Shown here: piece by piece, positions 32,982 to 41,241 of the stretch | How positions within the stretch are numbered: the stretch's first letter is position 1 | How the letters are laid out: each line of letters starts with the position of its first letter | Origin: Firmicutes bacterium UBA1422 | Lineage (GTDB): Bacteria > Bacillota > Clostridia > Peptostreptococcales > Anaerovoracaceae | Length of the DNA: 52,953 bases | Assembly: GCA_002304835.1 (NCBI GenBank) | Contig: DBPK01000001.1 | Span: 5,011 to 57,963, forward strand | Direction of reading: 5' to 3' | Translations under genes and position numbers: made by a program | Notes under the pieces: generated by a model | Databases searched by the model: none | What the model saw: the letters and a program-made list of their open reading frames with translations, nothing else | What the model was told of the DNA's origin: nothing

Positions 32982-33749
32982 ATGACAATGGACATGAAAA
33001 AAGCCATCGAAAAGAGAAGATCCAAAAGAAAATATATCGATATACCCCTTGACGAAGAAATGACCCTCATGCTCCGAAGATCCATGGAAACCTATAACAG
33101 AGAAGCAGGTGTGGATATTAGGATGGTTCTGGGAGACGAAGGAGCTTTCGGTACTGCCATAGGCGGGATCAAAAAAAGTTACGGACTTTTTTCGGGGGTA
33201 AAAAATTATTTTATACTGGTAAGCAAACTGAACAGAGAAGGGCATTTCGATCCTCTCATGTATGAAAAACTGGGTTATTACGGCGAAAAGCTTGTGCTTG
33301 AGGCTACGGCAATGGGTCTTGGCACATGCTGGGTTGGCGGAACGTATGATAAGGAGGCTGTAGTTTGCAGCCTTCAGAGAGATGAAGAAATAGCCTCCCT
33401 CATAGCTTTCGGAGCCACTGCCGATAAAATGCCCATAAGCGAACAGATCGTGGGCAAGGCCATACACTACAGAAGATCAAAGGAAATAAAGGATATGCTC
33501 AGGACTTCCGGTGACGTTGAAAACTGGATCATTGAAGGAATGAGGTGTGTCGTAAAGGCTCCTTCTGCAATGAATATGCAGCCGGTGATTTTCACGGCAT
33601 CGGATGATATGGTGTCAGCCAAGGTCAGGGGCAAAAGGGCCATGGAATTCTTTGATCTGGGGATAGCCAAACTGCACTTTGAAATAGGCGCAGGAGGAGG
33701 CAAATGGGATTTTGGCAACGGAGCGGTTTTTCAGCCACCGGAGGAATAA
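32982..33749 (+). CDS. nitroreductase family protein
   Basis: A 255-residue flavin-type protein. It opens with M-K-K-A-I-E-K-R-R-S-K-R-K-Y, the usual nitroreductase phrase, and contains M-G-L-G-T-C-W-V-G-G-T-Y and A-P-S-A-M-N-M-Q-P-V in the second half, as in the TM1586-like group with two tandem pseudo-repeats. These are FMN-dependent NAD(P)H oxidoreductases of mostly unknown substrate. ATG 32982 and ATG 32988 are both close to the AAAGGT site; the choice changes two residues. It has its own promoter and ends near a shared terminator. Confidence 0.88.
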   Translation: MTMDMKKAIEKRRSKRKYIDIPLDEEMTLMLRRSMETYNREAGVDIRMVLGDEGAFGTAIGGIKKSYGLFSGVKNYFILVSKLNREGHFDPLMYEKLGYYGEKLVLEATAMGLGTCWVGGTYDKEAVVCSLQRDEEIASLIAFGATADKMPISEQIVGKAIHYRRSKEIKDMLRTSGDVENWIIEGMRCVVKAPSAMNMQPVIFTASDDMVSAKVRGKRAMEFFDLGIAKLHFEIGAGGGKWDFGNGAVFQPPEE

Positions 33750-33820
33750 TATCAAGCCGTAAAAAGACGGATCATTATGGATGCTTTGTTACCGGCCGCT
33801 TCAATGTTTATGAAAAATAA

Positions 33821-33850
33821 AAAACCTGCCTCACGGCAGGTTTTAAATTT
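33821..33850. terminator. bidirectional terminator
   Basis: AAAACCTGCC (33821-33830) and GGCAGGTTTT (33835-33844) form a perfect 10-base stem with a 4-base loop, flanked by A/T-rich tails on both sides. It serves the convergent nitroreductase and zinc-ribbon genes. Confidence 0.85.
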
Positions 33851-33864
33851 CAGAAGAAAATCAA

Positions 33865-34032
33865 TTATCTGTTTTCTCTGTAGGCTCTTCTTTCAGCCTT
33901 TTTCTTGTCTCTGCAATCCTTGCATCTTTTTGGCTCGTTGTCGAATCCCTTTTCTTTGTAGAATTCCTGTTCGCCTGCTGTGAATACGAATTCCTGTCCG
34001 CATTCTTCGCAAATCAATGTTTTGTCTTCCAT
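33865..34032 (-). CDS. zinc-ribbon domain protein, 55 residues
   Basis: A short minus-strand gene from ATG at 34032 to TAA at 33865. Two cysteine pairs, C8-E-E-C11 and C37-K-D-C40, make a single zinc ribbon. Between them is E-F-Y-K-E-K-G-F-D-N-E-P, and the tail is very basic (R-D-K-K-K-A-E-R-R-A-Y-R). This matches a widespread family of small clostridial zinc-ribbon proteins of unknown role, possibly nucleic-acid or ribosome binding. A GGAGGA site precedes the ATG. It stands alone between a terminator and the next gene. Confidence 0.88.
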   Translation of the reverse strand: MEDKTLICEECGQEFVFTAGEQEFYKEKGFDNEPKRCKDCRDKKKAERRAYRENR

Positions 34033-34200
34033 GGTGTTCCTCCAAATGAATCATAGAAATAACTTAATACTTGTTAACTTTATGGGACTATTCTCTTGCA
34101 GGAACATCTTTGTTTAAGACTCCAAAAGATGAAAGGACCTATAAAATTCTTTGTACAGCATAATTATATGATTATTTTTTGTATTTGTCCACACTTTTTT

Positions 34201-35442
34201 TTAAAGTGGGACTATTTCTGTTTCCATGGTTATATCCAGTTTGGCGGCACATTCTATGTAATAATCCACTTGCTCATCTGTAAGCATGTCGGAGGATATA
34301 AGACCCTTCTGTTTGATTTTGTCATTTACAAACATTTTTGAAAACAGGAAGCCTCCCTGTCCGGTCATATACATTTCTGCCGAAAGTCCGGATCTTTCGA
34401 AGGAATCTAAAAGACCGGGGGCAAATATATGAGAATCGATCATAACATTCTTACCGTCTTTTTTGCCGTAAGCTTCTATGACCATGGCACCCGTATCTGA
34501 AATGAGACCTTCATTTATTATTTCTTTTACTTCATCATGGTATTTGGGAGCGGGGGGGACATGTGATAAAACCACATCAAAAGGAACCACCTTCCGGCCT
34601 TTTATCTCTTCTTCCTCCCTGGAAAGAAGGCCGGCTCTGTAAAGGGGTCTCGCAAAGTCTATGCCCACACCACCGTATTTGAAATAAATATTTTTTACAC
34701 CTTTAAAGAATTTTTCGGAATTGAGTCCCATGTAAACAGGTTCATCATGGGCATGCTCCACCATTGTGACACTTTCACCGCCCATTTCGGGGAACTGTCT
34801 TGTTACAGGTTTGCTGAAGGGACGGGTCCTTATTATTCTTCCGTTTTCAAATGCATATGCATCTTCATTCATGTCGGATAAGGCAACCAGAGGTGACCAC
34901 CAGAAGGGAAGGAAGCGCTTTGCCTCCACTCCTTCATAGACCATCATGTTTATGGTATCACAGGTATCCAGTTCTCTTATGGTTTTTCTTGCCATAACAC
35001 ATATCAGACCCGGAGCGGAACCGGTGCCGATCAAAGCTGTCTTTCCGGCTTTTTTGAACCGCTCCCCATGATCTCTGTACATGATTTTAATGCCTTCTAC
35101 CCATTCATCGGCGGGGTCCTCGCAGTGAGCAATATTTTCACAGGCTGCAAAGTCTTGGTAATCCGCCTTTACTTCTATTGCAGCTTCCATGACGTTTATA
35201 CCGTAATCCAGCGGCAGAGCATTTACTATTAGATCCGTTCCCGCAGCCAGTTTCATTATTTCTTCTTTTTTTGATGCATCCACTTTTGCAGCTTTCCCTT
35301 TTTTGAGTATGCCCACAAGGGAGTCCACAGCTTTTGTGTCATAGTCTGCACATATTATCTCTGATACATTCGGTTCTTCATCCAGTCTTTGAGCAACGGT
35401 AGAACCCTGAGCACCGGTGCCAAGTACAAGTATTTTTTTCAT
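34201..35442 (-). CDS. saccharopine dehydrogenase family oxidoreductase
   Basis: A 413-residue NAD(P)-dependent enzyme. It has an N-terminal Rossmann fold, V-L-G-T-G-A-Q-G-S-T-V-A-Q-R-L, and the saccharopine-dehydrogenase-like second domain with I-G-T-G-S-A-P-G-L-I-C-V. The family includes saccharopine and carboxynorspermidine dehydrogenases; the substrate is not decidable here. ATG 35442 follows AAGGAGGG; the longer frame to 35703 crosses an A/T-rich promoter region and is rejected. It is divergent from an amino-acid permease, which suggests that the permease brings in its substrate. A 10-base imperfect stem (34186-34211) overlaps its stop codon. Confidence 0.88.
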   Translation of the reverse strand: MKKILVLGTGAQGSTVAQRLDEEPNVSEIICADYDTKAVDSLVGILKKGKAAKVDASKKEEIMKLAAGTDLIVNALPLDYGINVMEAAIEVKADYQDFAACENIAHCEDPADEWVEGIKIMYRDHGERFKKAGKTALIGTGSAPGLICVMARKTIRELDTCDTINMMVYEGVEAKRFLPFWWSPLVALSDMNEDAYAFENGRIIRTRPFSKPVTRQFPEMGGESVTMVEHAHDEPVYMGLNSEKFFKGVKNIYFKYGGVGIDFARPLYRAGLLSREEEEIKGRKVVPFDVVLSHVPPAPKYHDEVKEIINEGLISDTGAMVIEAYGKKDGKNVMIDSHIFAPGLLDSFERSGLSAEMYMTGQGGFLFSKMFVNDKIKQKGLISSDMLTDEQVDYYIECAAKLDITMETEIVPL

Positions 35443-35468
35443 TTTTCCCTCCTTATAAAATCGATTTA

Positions 35469-35497
35469 AGTTTAGCACAGCAAAAAAAACCGGACAA
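35469..35497 (-). promoter_or_regulatory. probable promoter of the saccharopine-dehydrogenase-like gene
   Basis: On the minus strand TTGTCC (35492-35497) and TAAACT (35469-35474) are 17 bases apart with a TG extension before the -10. The -10 is only moderate. Confidence 0.4.
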
Positions 35498-35567
35498 GAA
35501 ACACGAAAAACAATTTTAAAATGTTGAAATTTGAACAGAAAAAAGGTCAAATGATATAAAAAAGTCC

Positions 35568-35745
35568 AAAAAGCATAATGGTTTTGCTTTTTTATGGGCG
35601 CAAATTTGTGATTTATTTTTAAAAAAAGACTTAAAACAAAAGGTTTTTCATAAATAAGCAAAATCAAAAAGCAAATAAAACAACAAAAGCATTTAAACTG
35701 CAATAAAGAATATAGTAGAATAAATAGACAGGAATTATGCTTTTT
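35568..35745. repeat. separated 12-base inverted repeat in the divergent promoter region
   Basis: AAAAAGCATAAT (35568-35579) reappears inverted as ATTATGCTTTTT (35734-35745). The left copy can also fold locally with TGCTTTTT (35585-35592). The 334-base gap between the divergent genes is very A/T rich and holds no gene; these repeats and the two promoters are the only structure I see in it. Looped operators are one reading. Confidence 0.4.
35693..35721 (+). promoter_or_regulatory. weak candidate promoter of the APC permease gene
   Basis: TTAAAC (35693-35698) and TAGAAT (35716-35721) with a 17-base spacer, 56 bases before the ATG. The -35 is poor, which would fit an activator-dependent promoter. 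Confidence 0.35.
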
Positions 35746-35776
35746 TTTATTTCAATTCATTTAAGGAGGTAAAATC

Positions 35777-37444
35777 ATGATGGAAAATCAAGCCGGCAAC
35801 ACTGGACAGCAAAAAACAGAAGGTGTTGCGGGACTTAAGAAATATGATGTACGCATCGGCGGCGTAGTGTTCCTTATATATTGTCTGGTTGCAGCAGGAG
35901 CTTTCGGTATAGAAGAAATGATACCCGAAGCAGGACCGGGAATGACAATAACCCTGCTTTGCGTTTTTCCCATAATATGGGCCTGGCCAATAAGCAATAT
36001 CTGTGCTGAAATGGGATCTGTAATTCCGGCTGAAGGCGGGGTATATGTATGGGCACAGAAAGCCTTCGGCGAATTCTGGGGATTTCAGGCAGGATGGTGG
36101 AACACCGTATCTATTTATGTGACCAACGGTGTTTATGTGGCTTTGGTAGTGGGATATGCCAGACAGTTCATACCCATGCCCGATGCAACGGCCTTCGCCA
36201 TAAAAGTTGCCATGATAGCATTTTTTACCATAATAAACCTACTGGGCATAAGGGAAGTAAGCAAAGCCAGTACAGTCTTTTCCATACTGATAGTAGGCGC
36301 TTTTGCCGTGGTTGCAGTAGTCGGATTTGCAAACTGGAACTATAACCCCATGGAACCATTTGTGCCGGAAGACTATGGGATACTTGACGGAATAGGCGGA
36401 GGGATATGTATCTGTGTATGGATATACTGCGGATATGAGTGTATTTCCACCCTGGCAGGAGAAGTAAAAAATCCTCAGGTGATACCAAAAGGGCTACTTA
36501 TCGCTATGCCTCTTATTGCACTTACATATGTTCTGCCCACCGTCGCAGGGCTGGCATCCGTGGGGAACTGGGACAGCTGGTCCACGGACGGAGGGTTTGA
36601 CAGCAGCTCCGTTGGCTATGCAACTGTACTGACAGAAAATCTGGGACAGGCATGGGGATATATATTCCTTTTTATAGCTATAATTTCCCAGTGCGCCATA
36701 TTCAACACATATCTTGCCTCGGGATCAAGAGGATTTTTTGTAATGGCTGATGACAATCTATTCCCAAGGACTCTGGTAAAAGTAAGCAAAAAGAGGGGTG
36801 TGCCTTCGGTGGGCATATTGTCGCTGGCCTTAGTGACACTGTTCCTGGCACAGTTTGATTTTGCCACTCTGGTTAACACAGAAGTGGTTTTCATACTGGC
36901 TCTTTATATGATACTTCCCCTTTGCACAATAAAGCTTCGCAAGATATATCCCATAGAGGAAAGAAGAGCCAATGGGCAGTATGTAATGCCGGGAGGCAAA
37001 GTGGGACTTTACTTTTTCACCATGATGCCTCTTATTATATCGATCTTTGCACTGCTCATAAACGGAACAGACTATTTTCTTGTGGGACTTGTCGGTATAA
37101 GCACAGGACCTCTGGCATATATGATATTCAAATGGGTAAAGGGCGGCCTTGCCAAAAACGACCCTGTGAAATATCCCCTGAACGAGAAAACAAAACTGGC
37201 AGCAGGAGACATTTCCAGGCTGGGATTGTTCTCTTTCCTCACCGGCATATTTGCATTCCTGGGACAGTTCTGGCTCAGGTGGTATGAGATAGATTACGGA
37301 GAGTGGGGTCCCGGAGATTATGATATGTTCGGAGATAAAGTTCCCCAGATGCTGGAGATATTAAAATGGGGAGGCCTGGTTCTGATAGTTCTCGGTATAA
37401 TACTTTTTATCGTAGACAAAAAAATAGAGCCGAAAAAGGATTGA
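35777..37444 (+). CDS. APC family amino-acid permease
   Basis: A 555-residue transporter with about twelve membrane spans. The first span region, Y-D-V-R-I-G-G-V-V-F-L-I-Y, leads to A-G-A-F-G-I-E-E-M-I-P in the position of the usual unwound-helix motif, and P-A-E-G-G-V-Y-V-W-A follows: the amino acid/polyamine/organocation pattern. A longer than usual C-terminus with an extra membrane helix ends in K-K-I-E-P-K-K-D. AAGGAGG precedes ATG 35777. It is divergent from the saccharopine-dehydrogenase-like gene and convergent with an AraC regulator, which may control it. Confidence 0.92.
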   Translation: MMENQAGNTGQQKTEGVAGLKKYDVRIGGVVFLIYCLVAAGAFGIEEMIPEAGPGMTITLLCVFPIIWAWPISNICAEMGSVIPAEGGVYVWAQKAFGEFWGFQAGWWNTVSIYVTNGVYVALVVGYARQFIPMPDATAFAIKVAMIAFFTIINLLGIREVSKASTVFSILIVGAFAVVAVVGFANWNYNPMEPFVPEDYGILDGIGGGICICVWIYCGYECISTLAGEVKNPQVIPKGLLIAMPLIALTYVLPTVAGLASVGNWDSWSTDGGFDSSSVGYATVLTENLGQAWGYIFLFIAIISQCAIFNTYLASGSRGFFVMADDNLFPRTLVKVSKKRGVPSVGILSLALVTLFLAQFDFATLVNTEVVFILALYMILPLCTIKLRKIYPIEERRANGQYVMPGGKVGLYFFTMMPLIISIFALLINGTDYFLVGLVGISTGPLAYMIFKWVKGGLAKNDPVKYPLNEKTKLAAGDISRLGLFSFLTGIFAFLGQFWLRWYEIDYGEWGPGDYDMFGDKVPQMLEILKWGGLVLIVLGIILFIVDKKIEPKKD

Positions 37445-37464
37445 AATACTTCTAAAAAGGCAAC

Positions 37465-39222
37465 TTAAAAATCCATTCTTATTATTTCAGCAACAGCAAG
37501 ACTTCCCGGAGAAAGCTCAAAGATAACAGGCATGTCTTTTGCGCTGATCAATGAAGAAAAGGAAGTATTGCCGCAGAAGGCAGAGTTCAGATGAGCCTTT
37601 AAGCGTTCGGGAATGATTTTTAAGGAACCGGTATCTAAAGGTATATCATACTGATTATCCTGCCCGCAAAAATGTTTGGAAACCATACAGCATTTTTCGG
37701 GCAGGTTTTTTATGTTTATCCTGTACTTCAGGTCACGTTTTTCATCTTCGTTATAAAGGATCATAAAAAGAGAATCGTGTGTCTTTATTACCATTCCCCT
37801 TTCCTGGGAAGCCGTCACGGTGCCTGAAACATCAGCAAGAGCATAAAACGTGAAGTAATAAGGCGTAGCCACTGTTTCGGGAGTAAAAAGAGAATTTTTT
37901 CTGCCCGAAAGGAAAACCCCGGGGTAAGCTGTCTTAAAGATTATAGCGGCTGTATCCGCAGGTCTTACCTTTTCATTGTAAGTTTGCATATATGGAGCGA
38001 GAGAAGAAGTCAGCTTTTCTACAGGCAGTCCAAAGGAAAGAAGATATGATTCTGCATCTTTGAGACTGTTGCCATTTTTGATATCATTCATAAAATCATA
38101 ACTGAAAGCAACAGAAGAAAAGTTGAGATATCCAATTTGCTGTTCAAGACCCTTCAATTTCAGAAGGTCATCATGAGAGTCGATTATAAGTCTGCGTCTG
38201 AAAAGTCCTGAAAAATCCTCACCGGAGGTCCGCATAAAATCCGCATGCAAAACCGCTTCAAAGGATCTGTCGTTGAAAAAGACTTTGTCTGAAAGGGGCA
38301 GATAGGCCTTGAGAAGGTCAAGAGCCTTTTTCTCTGATAATGGTTTGCCATATATCCGTTTCCTTTGAACAAAAGATTTCCTGTATTGGGAAGGTGTTTT
38401 CCCGTGGAGTGCCTTAAAACATTTGTTGAAGTAATTGGGAGAAGAAAAACCGCAGGCCTGGCTTATATGGGTGAGATTTTCAGATGTGTCGATAAGCATC
38501 ATTTCGGCAAACTCCACCCGCAGGGAATTCAGGAAACTTTGAAAACCGGTACCGGAAATATTTTTGATCAGATGAGAAACATAGTAAGGATTCAGATGCT
38601 CCATTTCGGCCACATCACCGAGAGTGATTTTTTTGTCGTAATTGTTCAGCAAATATTTGTTTATCCTGCAAAGTCTCTCCAGATCGATGTGACTGATTTC
38701 CGAAGAGTCGGGTTTGTACTGAAAATCCTCCATATTGAATCCGCGAAAATTTGATACAAGAATATCTATAAGCTCTTTTATTTCCTGCATGAGCAGAGAA
38801 GGGTCATCATTGTCCCTGCAGTATGATATCATTATTCTTGCCAGGTGCTTTCTAAGAAAGGACAGCTTGTTCTGGAGATCATTGGAATCTGAAGAAGAAT
38901 CTTTTGTGCATTCCTCACACACAAAAAACATATAACTGATATCGGGATGATACTTTTCAAAAAATTTCATATCTATATGCATCTGCAGCATACAGATATC
39001 CCTGGAGGAACCGTATATCTGATGAAGATCCTCCACATCTGCGATTATTATATCTCCCGCTGAAAGATCATAATGCACGTTGTGTATTTTATATTTTGTT
39101 CTGCCCTTTAGAACAAAAAGCATCTCCATCTCTTTGTGACAGTGATAGTTTTCTTCCAGCACATTTGTAAAATGTACTGAAAAAGGCAGATTGTCTATGA
39201 ATTTAACACTTTCGAAAAGCAT
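37465..39222 (-). CDS. AraC family regulator with a degenerate GH39-like C-terminus
   Basis: A 585-residue protein. Residues about 15-95 form a cupin sensor (H-C-H-K-E-M-E-M-L-F-V-L-K-G and I-I-I-A-D-V-E-D-L-H). Residues about 190-295 form the double helix-turn-helix with H-L-N-P-Y-Y-V-S-H-L-I-K and C-G-F-S-S-P-N-Y-F-N-K-C-F-K. The remaining 290 residues resemble the start and the end of a GH39 beta-xylosidase-type domain (Q-I-G-Y-L-N-F near the front; G-M-V-I-K-T-H-D-S-L-F-M-I-L-Y-N late), but most of the catalytic barrel seems missing. It probably regulates the adjacent permease and dehydrogenase genes. ATG 39222 follows GAGGAG. Confidence 0.88.
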   Translation of the reverse strand: MLFESVKFIDNLPFSVHFTNVLEENYHCHKEMEMLFVLKGRTKYKIHNVHYDLSAGDIIIADVEDLHQIYGSSRDICMLQMHIDMKFFEKYHPDISYMFFVCEECTKDSSSDSNDLQNKLSFLRKHLARIMISYCRDNDDPSLLMQEIKELIDILVSNFRGFNMEDFQYKPDSSEISHIDLERLCRINKYLLNNYDKKITLGDVAEMEHLNPYYVSHLIKNISGTGFQSFLNSLRVEFAEMMLIDTSENLTHISQACGFSSPNYFNKCFKALHGKTPSQYRKSFVQRKRIYGKPLSEKKALDLLKAYLPLSDKVFFNDRSFEAVLHADFMRTSGEDFSGLFRRRLIIDSHDDLLKLKGLEQQIGYLNFSSVAFSYDFMNDIKNGNSLKDAESYLLSFGLPVEKLTSSLAPYMQTYNEKVRPADTAAIIFKTAYPGVFLSGRKNSLFTPETVATPYYFTFYALADVSGTVTASQERGMVIKTHDSLFMILYNEDEKRDLKYRINIKNLPEKCCMVSKHFCGQDNQYDIPLDTGSLKIIPERLKAHLNSAFCGNTSFSSLISAKDMPVIFELSPGSLAVAEIIRMDF

Positions 39223-39347
39223 ATTTTTTCTCCTCACAATCAACAATACCAAGATGAAATAGTTTTGTCAAAGAAAACCGGATTTTTCAGCGGATACCCG
39301 ATATCCAGGCAAATAAAGGCTATGAGCTTATGACAAGGCCTTTCTTC

Positions 39348-39376
39348 TTGTTAAAAAAGCGGTTGTAGATTATAAT
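39348..39376 (+). promoter_or_regulatory. promoter of the DUF308-rarA-ispH genes
   Basis: TTGTTA (39348-39353) and TATAAT (39371-39376) with 17 bases between them, 52 bases before the ATG. The next three genes overlap by 4 bases each, so this promoter probably drives all of them, including the fused S1 gene. Confidence 0.7.
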
Positions 39377-39427
39377 TAATAAAAGAAAAAAAGGCTTTAT
39401 AAGTAACCTTAGAAAGGAGAAAGAATA

Positions 39428-39967
39428 ATGCAGCTTTTCAAACGCTTTAAAATCGCAGGAATTATCCTTGGGGCAGTTATATTCCTGATAGGGGTCATTT
39501 TTATTGCAAGACCGGTGAAAGTAGAAATACTTCTCGACTGGGTGCTGGGCATATCCCTTTTGATAGGCGGAATAAGCATGGTAGTAAAGGTCATTGCCCA
39601 GAGAAAAGAAAAAGACAATATTTTCATGAGCATGATCCCCGGTATAGCACTGCTTATTATCGCGGCATTTGTTCTTGTTAATGAAGGGCTTACTGTATTC
39701 ACAGTGGGGATAGTGATCGGTATAGTCGCATTTTTTATGGCATTCGAAAGATTTACCGTTGCCAATGAAAGGAGAAAGGCAGGACAGCCATTTGGAACTA
39801 TGGCGATTTTTGGCATCATACAGCTTTTCTTCGGAGCATTCATGTTTTACTCTACATTTGCAATGATAGCCGCCCTTATAATGATAATAGGCATATATCT
39901 AATGATCACAGGCATAACTCTTGTGATATCATCGGCCATGTTTCATTTACCGAAAGGAGAAAAATGA
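39428..39967 (+). CDS. DUF308/HdeD-like membrane protein
   Basis: A 179-residue protein of six hydrophobic helices in three hairpins, with G-A-V-I-F-L-I-G-V-I-F-I-A-R-P near the start, the common DUF308/HdeD pattern. In enterobacteria HdeD is linked to acid resistance; no role is known for clostridial versions. AGAAAGGAGAAAGAATA precedes the ATG. The stop overlaps the rarA start (ATGA), so the two are coupled. Confidence 0.85.
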   Translation: MQLFKRFKIAGIILGAVIFLIGVIFIARPVKVEILLDWVLGISLLIGGISMVVKVIAQRKEKDNIFMSMIPGIALLIIAAFVLVNEGLTVFTVGIVIGIVAFFMAFERFTVANERRKAGQPFGTMAIFGIIQLFFGAFMFYSTFAMIAALIMIIGIYLMITGITLVISSAMFHLPKGEK

Positions 39968-41241
39968 TACCTCTTTCCACAAGGATGAGACCCTTGGATC
40001 TTGATGAATTCGTGGGGCAGGAACATTTTATGTATCCCGGTTCACTGCTTTATAATGCTATCAAAAATAAAACCTTCGATTCCGCGATTTTTTTTGGCCC
40101 CTCGGGAACAGGCAAAACGACCCTTGCAAGGATAGTTGCCAGAGAAATGGACTCGGACTTTGTTGAAATAAATGCAGGAGTTTCAGGCACAAAAGAACTG
40201 AAGGAAATAATCGGAGCGGCAAAAACGAAATTCTTCGGATTGCAGAAAGAAAAAACATATCTTTATGTGGATGAATTCCACAGGTGGAACAAACTGCAGC
40301 AGGATTCACTTTTGAAAGCTCTGGAAGAAGGAGTTTTGAGATTCATAGGCAGTACGACACAGAATCCCTATTTTTCCATAAACAATGCAGTACTCAGTAG
40401 AGTAAGGAGCATATATGAATTCAGACCTCTTTCTGTGGATAATATACTTGTGCTCCTAAAAAGGACCCTTGATGACAAAGAAAGGGGTTTCGGAAGCCTA
40501 AAGATAAGCTATGACGAAAAAGCCCTGAGAAATCTGGCGGACATGAGCGAAGGAGATGCCAGAATAGCCCTTGATACTCTTGGATTCATAATAGATAATT
40601 TAAAAAAAGAAGGCAAAATAGATAACGGGATGATCCGTGAAGCCATGCAGAAACGCACGGTTTTTTATGACAAAAGCGAAGATAAATACAATCTGCTTTC
40701 GGCACTGCAGAAATCCATACGAGGCAGTGATCCTGATGCATCCATACATTACCTTGCAAGACTCATAGAAGGCGGAGCCGATGAAATGATGATCGGCAGG
40801 AGACTTTTGGTAATAGCCAGTGAGGACATAGGTATGGCCTATCCCAATGCTATAACTGTCGTCACCGCATGTGTTCAGGCTGCCCATATGGTGGGATTCC
40901 CCGAAGCAAGGATAAATCTTGCAGAAGCCGTTATACTGCTTGCCTCCTGCCCAAAATCAAACAGAGCCTATATGGCTCTGGAGTCTGCCCAAAGAGATCT
41001 GGAAAACAGGAAAACCGGTGATGTTCCGCCTGCCCTTAAGGATAGTCATTACAGCGGCGCAAAAAAAAGAGGGATAGGAGAAGGATACAAATACCCCCAC
41101 GATTACGGCGGATATGTAAAACAGCAATATCTTCCCGACGAACTTTATAAAGAAGAAGTCAAGTACTATGAACCCACTGAAAACGGCAGTGAGGCCTCCT
41201 TCAAAAAATATCTTGAAAGTTTGAGGGAAAAGAAAAAATGA
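39964..41241 (+). CDS. rarA: RarA/MgsA-like AAA+ recombination factor
   Basis: A 425-residue AAA+ ATPase acting at stalled replication forks. It has Walker A G-P-S-G-T-G-K-T-T-L, a Walker B region reading L-Y-V-D-E-F-H-R-W-N where most relatives have D-E-I-H-R-F, sensor 1 G-S-T-T-Q-N-P-Y-F, and the C-terminal M-G-S/cluster-associated region with G-G-A-D-E-M-M-I-G-R-R-L and H-Y-S-G-A-K. Length is typical. It overlaps both neighbours by 4 bases. Confidence 0.95.
   Translation: MIPLSTRMRPLDLDEFVGQEHFMYPGSLLYNAIKNKTFDSAIFFGPSGTGKTTLARIVAREMDSDFVEINAGVSGTKELKEIIGAAKTKFFGLQKEKTYLYVDEFHRWNKLQQDSLLKALEEGVLRFIGSTTQNPYFSINNAVLSRVRSIYEFRPLSVDNILVLLKRTLDDKERGFGSLKISYDEKALRNLADMSEGDARIALDTLGFIIDNLKKEGKIDNGMIREAMQKRTVFYDKSEDKYNLLSALQKSIRGSDPDASIHYLARLIEGGADEMMIGRRLLVIASEDIGMAYPNAITVVTACVQAAHMVGFPEARINLAEAVILLASCPKSNRAYMALESAQRDLENRKTGDVPPALKDSHYSGAKKRGIGEGYKYPHDYGGYVKQQYLPDELYKEEVKYYEPTENGSEASFKKYLESLREKKK

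Noticed and set aside
35443..35703. N-terminal extension of the saccharopine-dehydrogenase-like protein
   Set aside because: The translated stretch is Phe/Lys-rich A/T noise, and AAGGAGGG directs the start to 35442.
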